From positions 1 through 64,000 of the forward strand of contig CAVOHV010000007.1 in assembly GCA_963695805.1 (NCBI GenBank): 64,000 nt of DNA. The letters are read 5' to 3'. Under the pieces are notes generated by a model. It saw nothing but the letters and a program-made list of their open reading frames with translations, was not told the DNA's origin and did not search any database. The position numbers and the translations under genes were made by a program. Below are positions 16,668 through 23,897 of the stretch, in pieces. How positions within the stretch are numbered: position 1 is the stretch's first letter; every line of letters begins with the position of its first letter. The DNA comes from DASUPK01 sp963695805 (GTDB taxonomy: Bacteria > Actinomycetota > Thermoleophilia > Solirubrobacterales > 70-9).

Positions 16668-16720
16668 AGGCCCCCCATGGTCGGATGAGTACGCAAGGGC
16701 GAAAAAGTACTCGTTTTGTC

Positions 16721-16758
16721 CGAGGGTGCTCCGCAGTGAAGCGAGGAGCAACCCGTTA
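16721..16758. repeat. Palindromic dispersed repeat, copy A
   Basis: GGGTGCTCC (16724-16732) pairs with GGAGCAACCC (16745-16754) with one bulge, loop about 12 nt. The right arm and flank are shared with copy C at 36261 (15 bases, AACGGGTTGCTCCTC on the minus strand). The repeat edge contains the TAA stop of the suhB-like gene. Confidence 0.55.
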
Positions 16759-17679
16759 GATGCTGGCGCGCAGCCGCTCGATGCCCGCGTCGATCTCGGC
16801 GCAGATCGCTGAGTGGAGCTCGCCGTTCGCGGCGGCCACGCAGGACATCTGAAACTCGTGGCCCGAGCCGAGCAGGGGATGGGCGGACAACGACTCGCCG
16901 TAGGCGTCGGTCACCACCGCGCCGCACTCCTCCAGGCAGATAGTCGCCGCGGCCAGGTCATAGGGGGAGTTATTGAGCACCGCCCCGTCGCCGACCCGCT
17001 CGAACTCCGCGCGAATCGACGGCACGTCGTCGATCATCCGGGGCCCAGGCTCGACGTACGCGTCGAGCTGGCCGGTGGCGATCCGGGTCATGTCATAGGT
17101 CGCCGAGCCGAGGTCGAAGGTTCCGCCACCGACGGATGAGGCGTCGATGAGGTCGCAGATCACCTCGATCAGCGGACGGGCCGGTCGTCCCCGGAAACCG
17201 TAGGTCCAGAACATGCGCTCGAGCGATTTGTTGGCCGAGAGACTGGCCGCCGGCTCGAGACCCCTGCCGCGCTCCGCGACGAAGCTCAGGCCGCTCTTCA
17301 CCTCGAGCACGCAGCCCACCCGCACATCGCCCATCGTCGGGTCCGACTCAAGCGGAGCGGCCGCGACGGAGACACAGCAGGATTCGAGCCCGGCAAGCGC
17401 GGGACGGGTTCCGTCGATCGGGTCCACCACCAGTACCCACTCGGCGCGGTCGCCGGCCGGGGAGACCAGGCCGCGATCCTCGGAGTAGAAGGAGACCTCG
17501 GGCGCGCGTTCGGTGAGGAAGGACTCCATCCGCGCCTCGGCGTGCTCGTCGATCTGGAAGGTGACGTCGCCGCCATCCGCCTCGCCGGAGTGGGCGCGGC
17601 CGGCGTGTGCCCCGAGGTGCGGCAGGACCTCCTCGCGCAGCGTCGTGGCCAGGTCAGTGACCAGGTCGCGGATCTCCAT
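16756..17679 (-). CDS. Inositol monophosphatase-family (SuhB-like) phosphatase
   Basis: 307 residues. The metal site signature is intact: EDRGL (Glu of motif 1), VVDPIDGTRP (motif DPIDGT) and YEDRG-like SFYSEDRG; GSATYDMTRIATGQLDAYVEPGPRMIDD corresponds to the WDxAAG region but has Ile-Asp-Asp instead of the usual Trp-Asp, so substrate specificity may differ. Family members act on inositol phosphates, fructose-1,6-bisphosphate or PAP. Leads a unit with treT, csaA-like and otsA, so a trehalose-6-phosphate or sugar-phosphate substrate is conceivable. The substrate is not established. Confidence 0.8.
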   Translation of the reverse strand: MEIRDLVTDLATTLREEVLPHLGAHAGRAHSGEADGGDVTFQIDEHAEARMESFLTERAPEVSFYSEDRGLVSPAGDRAEWVLVVDPIDGTRPALAGLESCCVSVAAAPLESDPTMGDVRVGCVLEVKSGLSFVAERGRGLEPAASLSANKSLERMFWTYGFRGRPARPLIEVICDLIDASSVGGGTFDLGSATYDMTRIATGQLDAYVEPGPRMIDDVPSIRAEFERVGDGAVLNNSPYDLAAATICLEECGAVVTDAYGESLSAHPLLGSGHEFQMSCVAAANGELHSAICAEIDAGIERLRASI

Positions 17680-17689
17680 TGAGGGGTTC

Positions 17690-18877
17690 TTACTGGTTTA
17701 CGTCCGCTGGCCGCGACCCCAGCGTGACCTCGACGTCCTGCTTGTCGCCGTCCCGAAGGATCTGGAGCGTCACCTTGTCGCCCGGCTTGTGTACCGCGAC
17801 CAGCTGCGAGAGGTCGTTGTTCTCGAGCACCGGCTTGCCGTCGACGGCGAGCACGATGTCGCCGCCGGTCTTCACCTGCTGGAGCTGGAAGGTGTCCTCG
17901 CCGGTCGAGCCCTTCAGGCCCGCGTCGTCGGCGGGGCTGCCGTTGACGACGTCGCTGATCAGAGCGCCAGAGTCGGTGTCGAGGCCGAGATGCTCGGCGA
18001 GCTGGGGGTAAAGCGACTCGCTGGTCACCCCGAGGAACGCGTACTCCACCTTGCCGTCGGCCTTCAACTGGTCGAGCGAGAACCGGACCGAGGTCACCGG
18101 AATCGCGAAGCCGACGCCGGAGTTGCTGCCGGAGCTGGACGCAATCTGCTCGTTGATCCCGATCAACTCGCCCTTCGCGTCGAGCAGCGGCCCGCCCGAG
18201 TTGCCCGGGTTGATCGAGGCGTCGGTCTGGATCGCGTTGTCGATGCCGAAGTTCGTGAGCCCCTCGACCGTCCGGTTCGTGGCCGAGATCACGCCGATGG
18301 AGAGCGACTGGTCCTCGCCGAACGGGCTGCCGATCGCGGCGACCGGCTCGCCGACCGTGAAGCTCGAGCGATCCGAGAGCTGCACTGGCTGCAGGTCGAG
18401 ACCGTCCGGATCGACCTTGATCAGCGCCACGTCGGCATCCGCGTCGAAGCCCTTGATCTCAGCCGGGACTCGGTTGCGGTCCCCGAACTCCACGAAGATC
18501 TGCTTGGCCTCGTGCGGCGTCCCACCTCCGTTCAGGTGGCCGCCGCTGGTGACCACGTGGGCGTTGGTGACGATGTCGCCTTCCTTGTCCACCACGAATC
18601 CGGATCCCTGGCCGGCGGAGCCGCCGCCCCCGAGGACGTCGCTCGTGCTGCCTTCGAAGACCGAGTCGATCGTCACCACGCCGGGGGAGACGTCCTTGTA
18701 GATCTGGGCGGGGTTGAAGCTGCCATCGCTCGCCTCCACGACAACCTGTGTCGCAGTCTGGGTCGGCGCCGCAGCGGACGTGCTCGAGTCGCCGCCGCCA
18801 CCACCGCCTCCGCAGCCCGCGATCAGCGCCGTCACGGCGACCGCCGCGATGCCCGCCCTCACCCGTTTCAGCCTCAA
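17690..18877 (-). CDS. HtrA/DegP-type serine protease, lipoprotein
   Basis: 395 residues from a TTG. Lipobox LIAGC with Cys22, then a Gly/Ser linker, a trypsin-like domain with catalytic His107 (VTNAHVV), Asp149 (ADVALIKV) and Ser227 (GNSGGP), and one C-terminal PDZ domain (LGLDTDSGALISDVVNGSPA, GDIVLAVDGKPV). It should degrade or fold misfolded proteins at the outer face of the membrane. The TTG overlaps the histidine kinase stop by four bases, so it is translated together with that two-component system, a sensor-output pairing known for envelope stress. Confidence 0.93.
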   Translation of the reverse strand: MRLKRVRAGIAAVAVTALIAGCGGGGGGGDSSTSAAAPTQTATQVVVEASDGSFNPAQIYKDVSPGVVTIDSVFEGSTSDVLGGGGSAGQGSGFVVDKEGDIVTNAHVVTSGGHLNGGGTPHEAKQIFVEFGDRNRVPAEIKGFDADADVALIKVDPDGLDLQPVQLSDRSSFTVGEPVAAIGSPFGEDQSLSIGVISATNRTVEGLTNFGIDNAIQTDASINPGNSGGPLLDAKGELIGINEQIASSSGSNSGVGFAIPVTSVRFSLDQLKADGKVEYAFLGVTSESLYPQLAEHLGLDTDSGALISDVVNGSPADDAGLKGSTGEDTFQLQQVKTGGDIVLAVDGKPVLENNDLSQLVAVHKPGDKVTLQILRDGDKQDVEVTLGSRPADVNQ

Positions 18878-20328
18878 GCTGCAACCCCGGCGGGCTCTCG
18901 CTGCCGTCGCCGGCCACCTCCGACCGGCAGGCTCAGCGTGAAAGCGGTATGGCCGCGGCGGGACACCACGGCGATCCGCCCGCCCATGCGGTGGGCGAGC
19001 TCCTCGGCGATCGCGAGGCCGAGCCCGGACCCGGATGCGGTGTCGCCGGTGTAGAAGCGGTCGAAGACCTTAGGGATCGCGCGCGGGTCGATGCCCTTCT
19101 TCGCGTCGTCCCCGACGATCAGCTCCGCCGCGTTTGTCCCGCGCACGGCGGTCACCGTGACGTTCGTTCCCTGCGGGGTGTGGGTGAGCGCATTGTCAAT
19201 GAGGATACGAATGATTTGTGAGACACGATTTAGATCCGCGAACGCGACCACCTGACCGCGCCCCCGCACCTGGAGCGAGGACTCGTGCAGCTTCGCGGTG
19301 GGCCGGAACTCGTCCGCGACCTGCCTGGCCGCATCCTTCAGGTCGACCTGCTCGCGCTTGATCTCCATCACGTCGGCGTCGAGCCGCGAGAGGTCTAGCA
19401 GGTCGATGGTGAGCTTCTGGAGACGCTGGACCTGGGCCCGGATCTCGGAGACGAAGGCTCGTCGCTCGGCCGCCGTCAGCTTCTCCGTCTCGAGCAGTTC
19501 GACGAAGCCGCCCAGCGAGAAGATCGGCGTGCGCAGCTCGTGCGAGGCATTGGCAATGAACTCCTTCCGCGAGCTGTCGAGCCGCGCCAGGCGCCGCTGC
19601 ATCTCGTTGAAGCTCCGCGCCAGCTGACCGAGCTCGTCCGAGGAATCCACCGGGATGGGCTGATCGAAGTGGCCCTCGGCGACCGCCTCGGCCGCCCGGC
19701 GCATCCGCCGCAGCCGCCGTGAGACGGCCCCCGACGCCCAGAACCCGATCAGCGAAGCAGCGGCCAGGGCGATCAGCCCCGCGATCAGGATCTGCCGCCG
19801 CACCAGCGCCACGTCGTCGTTCACCTCGGCGAGCTGGGTCGACAGGACCTCCACCCAGCGAGTCTGGTCGCCGAGCCTGATCGGGACGGCGGAGATCCCC
19901 ACCCGCGTCCCCGCGACGCGCTCTACTCCAGTGGCGATCTTCCCGTCGGAGATTGCCGCGTCGGCGGTCAGGTAGCGGCCCTGCAGCGCCGTCGCCTCCG
20001 ACTGCGAGTCCGCGACGACGAAGGCCGGCACCGGTCCGCCCGCCGCGTCCCGCACGGCGAGGAGCGTGACGCGGCTCTCCGTCGTCTGCGCCGTCGAGCG
20101 GACGAGGTCCGAGATCTGAGCCGGTGAGGCTCCGGACTGCAGCGCCCGCGCCAACCTCGGGGACTGCTCGGTCCCCAGCCTCTCGAGTCGGCGCAGCTTC
20201 TCGGCCGTGAGACTCGATTCGAGCTGCGGCACCACGTAGAGGTAGACGAAGGCGATCCCTCCCGCGGTGATCAGGGTGATCAGGACGACGAGCCGGTTGC
20301 GGAGGGTGTTGAGGCGAAGTGCTCTCAA
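18874..20328 (-). CDS. Sensor histidine kinase (HAMP, HisKA, HATPase)
   Basis: 484 residues from a TTG that shares four bases (TTGA) with the response regulator stop; the open frame upstream only shadows that gene. TM1 about 12-33, extracytoplasmic sensor about 34-178, TM2 about 180-199, HAMP about 200-252, HisKA with phospho-acceptor His263 in NASHELRTP, and a HATPase domain with N box DNALTHTP and G2 box GSGLGLAIAEEL. The sensor domain is not recognised. Coupled on both sides: regulator upstream, HtrA downstream. Confidence 0.94.
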   Translation of the reverse strand: MRALRLNTLRNRLVVLITLITAGGIAFVYLYVVPQLESSLTAEKLRRLERLGTEQSPRLARALQSGASPAQISDLVRSTAQTTESRVTLLAVRDAAGGPVPAFVVADSQSEATALQGRYLTADAAISDGKIATGVERVAGTRVGISAVPIRLGDQTRWVEVLSTQLAEVNDDVALVRRQILIAGLIALAAASLIGFWASGAVSRRLRRMRRAAEAVAEGHFDQPIPVDSSDELGQLARSFNEMQRRLARLDSSRKEFIANASHELRTPIFSLGGFVELLETEKLTAAERRAFVSEIRAQVQRLQKLTIDLLDLSRLDADVMEIKREQVDLKDAARQVADEFRPTAKLHESSLQVRGRGQVVAFADLNRVSQIIRILIDNALTHTPQGTNVTVTAVRGTNAAELIVGDDAKKGIDPRAIPKVFDRFYTGDTASGSGLGLAIAEELAHRMGGRIAVVSRRGHTAFTLSLPVGGGRRRQREPAGVAA

Positions 20329-21032
20329 TCGCGGTCCGCGTCGCGGAAGCGGTAGCCGACCCCCCGCACCGTGAACAGGTACTCGGGCTTCTTCGCGTCG
20401 GTCTCCAGCTTCTCGCGGAGGTGCCTGATGTGGACGTCGACGGTGCGTGGGTCGCGGTAGGTCGAGTCGCCCCAGATGTGCTCGAGGAGCATCTCTCGCG
20501 TGAAGACGCGGCCTGGGGAGGCCGCCATCGCGGCCAGGATCTCGAACTCGACGTAGGTCAGCTGCACCGGCTTCGAGTCCAGCTGAACGGAGCGGCGCTC
20601 GAAGTCGATCTCGAGGTCCCCCGATCGAATCGGCTCGTTCCCGAGCGCTGCCCCGGCCATGTTGCCGCGCCGCAGCGCCGCCTTGACCCTGCTGCGGAAC
20701 TCTCGGACCGAGAAGGGCTTCGTGATGTAGTCGTCCGCGCCCATCTCGAGCCCTGCGACCTTGTCGATCTCGTCCCCCTTCGCCGTCAGCATGATGATCG
20801 GCACCTGACTGCGGGTGCGAAGGCGCCTGCACACCTCAATCCCGTCGAGCTTGGGAAGCATGATGTCGAGGACCACCAGATCGAACCGCTCCTCACCGAA
20901 GCGATCCAGGGCTTCCTGCCCATCCATGGCCCCCACCACCTCATAACCTTCCTTGCGGAGCGGGTAGGTGAGAAGCGTTTGCACGGCCTGTTCATCGTCT
21001 ACCAACAGAATCCGTGCCTGTCCTCGCGCCAT
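20325..21032 (-). CDS. OmpR/PhoB-family response regulator
   Basis: 235 residues. Receiver domain with acidic pair Asp12-Asp13, phospho-acceptor Asp56 (LVVLDIMLP), MLTAKGD and YITKPFS (switch Lys); C-terminal winged helix with FTREMLLEHIWGDSTYRDPRTVDVHIRHLREKL split over the typical recognition helix. TAACCT lies 6 nt before the ATG. Leads the regulator-kinase-HtrA operon; it probably controls its own operon and envelope genes, but no binding site was identified. Confidence 0.96.
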   Translation of the reverse strand: MARGQARILLVDDEQAVQTLLTYPLRKEGYEVVGAMDGQEALDRFGEERFDLVVLDIMLPKLDGIEVCRRLRTRSQVPIIMLTAKGDEIDKVAGLEMGADDYITKPFSVREFRSRVKAALRRGNMAGAALGNEPIRSGDLEIDFERRSVQLDSKPVQLTYVEFEILAAMAASPGRVFTREMLLEHIWGDSTYRDPRTVDVHIRHLREKLETDAKKPEYLFTVRGVGYRFRDADRD

Positions 21033-21038
21033 GCCTGA

Positions 21039-21044
21039 AGGTTA
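21039..21044 (-). promoter_or_regulatory. -10-like hexamer TAACCT before the response regulator
   Basis: TAACCT ends 6 nt before the ATG at 21032, consistent with a leaderless operon mRNA. Confidence 0.4.
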
Positions 21045-21066
21045 GAAGGCGGTTCGTGCCCGGCTG

Positions 21067-22971
21067 ATGATCGACTTGCGCCTCTACAGATACGCGCTGC
21101 TCGCGGTCCCGGTGATCGCCGCGATCTCGATGTTCTCGCTGCAGGACGTCCCACGGAGCCTGTCCGCGGGAATCCCGCCGGATGCCTTCGACCCCGCCAG
21201 CGCGGTCCCGCTCGCCAGGGAACTCGCCACGTCGGCCCCCAATCCCACCCCCGGCTCCGGAGCGGACCAGAAGCTCGCCGAGCAGGTGAAGAGCCACTTC
21301 GCGGCGATCGAGGGTGCGACGGTCTCCGAGCAGAGCTTCGACGGCTCGTTCAGCGGACACGACATCCAGATGCGCAACCTGATCGCCACCCTGCCTGGCG
21401 ATTCGAACCGCCAGATCGCGCTGATCGCGCCCCGCGACGTCGCTCGTGGAAGCGGCGCGACGACGAGCGCTGCCGCGACAGCCGCGCTGCTGGAGATCGC
21501 GGAGAGCTTCTCGGGGACCGCCCACCAGAAGACGCTGGTCTTCGTCTCGACCGACGGCTCGAGCATCGGCGCCCTGGGCACGAAGCGCTTCATCCGCGAC
21601 TACAGCGCCTCCTCCTCGCTCGATGCCGCCATCGTGCTGAGCCAGCCGGCCCTCGCGAATCCAACCGCTCCGCTGGTGATTCCCTGGTCGACCGGGCCGC
21701 AGAGCACCGCCAGTCAGCTGGCGGAGACCGCCGACTCGACCGTCTCGAACGAGCTGGCGACTCCGGCAGGCGACGAGGGCCCGCTCGACGATCTCTTCCG
21801 GCTCGCGCTCCCGGCCGGACTGGGAGACCAGGGGCCTCTGATCGAGCACGGCCTTCCGGCGGTACGACTGTCGGCCGCTGGCGAGCTGCCCGTCGAGCCC
21901 GGCCGCGACACGCCCGAGTCCTTCGACAGCGACACCTTCGCCCGCTTCGGACGGGCCGCCCTCTCCCTGATTCTCAGCCTCGACGCCACGCCGGGCGCGG
22001 TCGAGCACGGACCTAACGGATACATCGGCCTCGCCGGCAACCTGATGCCGGGCTGGACCATCGCCCTGCTCGCCCTCTCGCTGCTGGTTCCCGCCGCGCT
22101 TGCGGCCGGCTCGGGGCTCGCCTCGGCCGCGCGAAGCCCGATTGATGCGGTTCGCGGAATCGTCTGGACGCTTCTCCGGGTTCTGCCGTTCCTCGGCGCT
22201 CTCCTCCTCGTCCTGGCCGCTGCGCTGGTCGGCCTGCTGCCGAGCCCCGACTTCCCGTTCGATCCCCGCATCGAGGGCCTCGGGGCCGGCGGGACCGTCT
22301 CGGTGATCGCCGCGGTGCTCTTCTACTGCGCGCTCGCCTTCTTCCTGCGCCCGCTGCGTCCACCCCCCTCGAGGGCCGTGAACACAGCCGCTCCGGCCGC
22401 CCTTCTCGTTGCCTGCCTGGGGACGCTCGGTATCTGGCTCGTGAATCCCTATCTGGCGCTGGTCGTTTCGGTTGGGCTGCAGGCCTGGGTCCTGGGGGCG
22501 GCGAGGCTGGCTCCCGGCCGGCTCCCGGCGATCGGGTTCGTCCTGCTCGGCCTGGTGCCGGCGGTCGTCCTTTTCGCGGATCTCGCCGGCCGGTTCGACG
22601 CCGGTCTCGGGGTGTGGCAGGACCTGCTCATGATGGTCGCCGACGGGCAGATCGGCGTGAGCCTGGCGCTGCTGGCCTGCCTGATGGCGGGCGCCGGTGT
22701 CGCGATCGTCGCCGTGGCCGGCCCGGTCCCCGGTCGGCCGGCGCCCGAGATGCGGCTCGAGGGCGAGATCTCGATCCGCCGGCGCCCTTCCAGCGGGGAG
22801 CCACCGCCCGAGTCCGAGTCAGAGGCGGACCAGGAGCCCGAGCCCGAGACGGCGCCGGAGCCCGCTCAGCCCGAGCCGGAGAGAGACCCGCGCCTCTGGT
22901 CGAAGCCGCGCGGCTCGAGATCACCGCCGCTCGGAAGCCGCAATCCCACCCCCTGGCCCTCGCTCACGTAG
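21067..22971 (+). CDS. M28-like membrane protein lacking metal ligands
   Basis: 634 residues. An N-terminal membrane anchor (about 8-25) is followed by an extracytoplasmic domain of about 280 residues resembling M28 aminopeptidases: NLIATLPG, then IAPRDVARGSGATTSAAATAALLE where active enzymes have a GAHxD and GAxDNASG pattern. The metal-binding His and Asp are replaced (Pro, Thr), so catalysis is unlikely. About seven further TM segments (330-570) and an acidic Pro/Glu-rich tail follow. The 3' end overlaps the convergent thiL gene by 106 bp. Possibly a substrate-binding or assembly factor; function unknown. Confidence 0.75.
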   Translation: MIDLRLYRYALLAVPVIAAISMFSLQDVPRSLSAGIPPDAFDPASAVPLARELATSAPNPTPGSGADQKLAEQVKSHFAAIEGATVSEQSFDGSFSGHDIQMRNLIATLPGDSNRQIALIAPRDVARGSGATTSAAATAALLEIAESFSGTAHQKTLVFVSTDGSSIGALGTKRFIRDYSASSSLDAAIVLSQPALANPTAPLVIPWSTGPQSTASQLAETADSTVSNELATPAGDEGPLDDLFRLALPAGLGDQGPLIEHGLPAVRLSAAGELPVEPGRDTPESFDSDTFARFGRAALSLILSLDATPGAVEHGPNGYIGLAGNLMPGWTIALLALSLLVPAALAAGSGLASAARSPIDAVRGIVWTLLRVLPFLGALLLVLAAALVGLLPSPDFPFDPRIEGLGAGGTVSVIAAVLFYCALAFFLRPLRPPPSRAVNTAAPAALLVACLGTLGIWLVNPYLALVVSVGLQAWVLGAARLAPGRLPAIGFVLLGLVPAVVLFADLAGRFDAGLGVWQDLLMMVADGQIGVSLALLACLMAGAGVAIVAVAGPVPGRPAPEMRLEGEISIRRRPSSGEPPPESESEADQEPEPETAPEPAQPEPERDPRLWSKPRGSRSPPLGSRNPTPWPSLT

Positions 22972-23867
22972 CCGATCTCGGTCAACTTCGAGCCGGCGTC
23001 GGCCACGGCCTGTGCGGCGGCCTCGAAGTGCTCGCGCGGCACGGTGACGAGCAGCTCGAAGTCCTCACCGCCCGAGGCCGCCAGCTCGATCGCGGCATCG
23101 GCACCGCCCGCGACCTCGGCCACTCCCTCCGCGACCGGGAGCCGACCGAGGTCGATCTCCAGGCGGCAGTCGCTCGCGCTCGCCAGGTGTCGCGCGTCGG
23201 CGCCCAGGCCATCGCTGATGTCGATCATCGCCGTCGCGCCGGCCTTCGCAAGCGCCCGTCCCTCGCGCAGTCTCGGGGTCGGGTCCAGCTGGCGTTCCAG
23301 CAGTCCCTCACCGCGGTCGGCGGGATCGCCGCGACGCTCGCCGGCCTCCATCAGCTCGACAGCGGCCGCGGCGCCGCCCAGCTCGCCGGTCACCGCAATC
23401 AGGTCGCGGGGCTTTGCTCCCCGGCGGGTGACGAACCTCGCGCCGCCCGGCTCATAGCCGACAGCGGTCACCGAGACGACCAGCACCGGGGAGCTGACGA
23501 GATCGCCCCCGGCGATCGTGACTTCCTCCCGAGACGCCGTCTCGGCGAGCCCGTCGGCGATCCCGAGCAGGTCCTCGTCGGAGAGCTCCTCCGGGGCCGC
23601 CACCACGACGTACGCCTCCCCCTGGGCAGCCCCCATCGCGGCGAGGTCGGACAGCGAGGCGGCGAGGGCCTTGCGCCCGACCGCCTCCGGCCCGAACGAA
23701 TCGAGGACGAAGTGGACACCGTCGACGATCGCGTCCACCGTGATCGCGCTCGCCGAGCGCGGTTCGACGACCGCGGCGTCGTCGCCGCTCGGCACCCGCA
23801 CCCGGGGTCCGGGCGCCGGCATGCGCTGATTGATCGCTGCGATCAGGTCGAATTCGCTGCTGGGCAC
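22866..23867 (-). CDS. thiL: Thiamine-monophosphate kinase
   Basis: 333 residues from GTG, AIRS-like fold. SGDDAAVV, ITVDAIVDGVHF, ALAASLSDLAAMGA, TIAGGDLVSSP, AMIDISDGLGADA and SGGEDFELLVTVP are all present, carrying the Mg/ATP aspartates. Phosphorylates thiamine phosphate to thiamine diphosphate. TAGCCT lies 7 nt before the start. The last 35 codons are antisense to the end of the M28-like gene; family C-termini in this region are variable. Confidence 0.95.
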   Translation of the reverse strand: MPSSEFDLIAAINQRMPAPGPRVRVPSGDDAAVVEPRSASAITVDAIVDGVHFVLDSFGPEAVGRKALAASLSDLAAMGAAQGEAYVVVAAPEELSDEDLLGIADGLAETASREEVTIAGGDLVSSPVLVVSVTAVGYEPGGARFVTRRGAKPRDLIAVTGELGGAAAAVELMEAGERRGDPADRGEGLLERQLDPTPRLREGRALAKAGATAMIDISDGLGADARHLASASDCRLEIDLGRLPVAEGVAEVAGGADAAIELAASGGEDFELLVTVPREHFEAAAQAVADAGSKLTEIGYVSEGQGVGLRLPSGGDLEPRGFDQRRGSLSGSG

Positions 23868-23874
23868 CTGGGAC

Positions 23875-23880
23875 AGGCTA
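23875..23880 (-). promoter_or_regulatory. -10-like hexamer TAGCCT before thiL
   Basis: TAGCCT ends 7 nt before the GTG start at 23867; no Shine-Dalgarno. Confidence 0.42.
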
Positions 23881-23897
23881 GATGCGCGCGCAGGTGA

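Noticed and set aside
16668..16751. N-terminal extension of treT (start at 16751)
   Set aside because: The extra residues are encoded by a dispersed repeat and make the protein longer than the family; GTG 16667 fits better.
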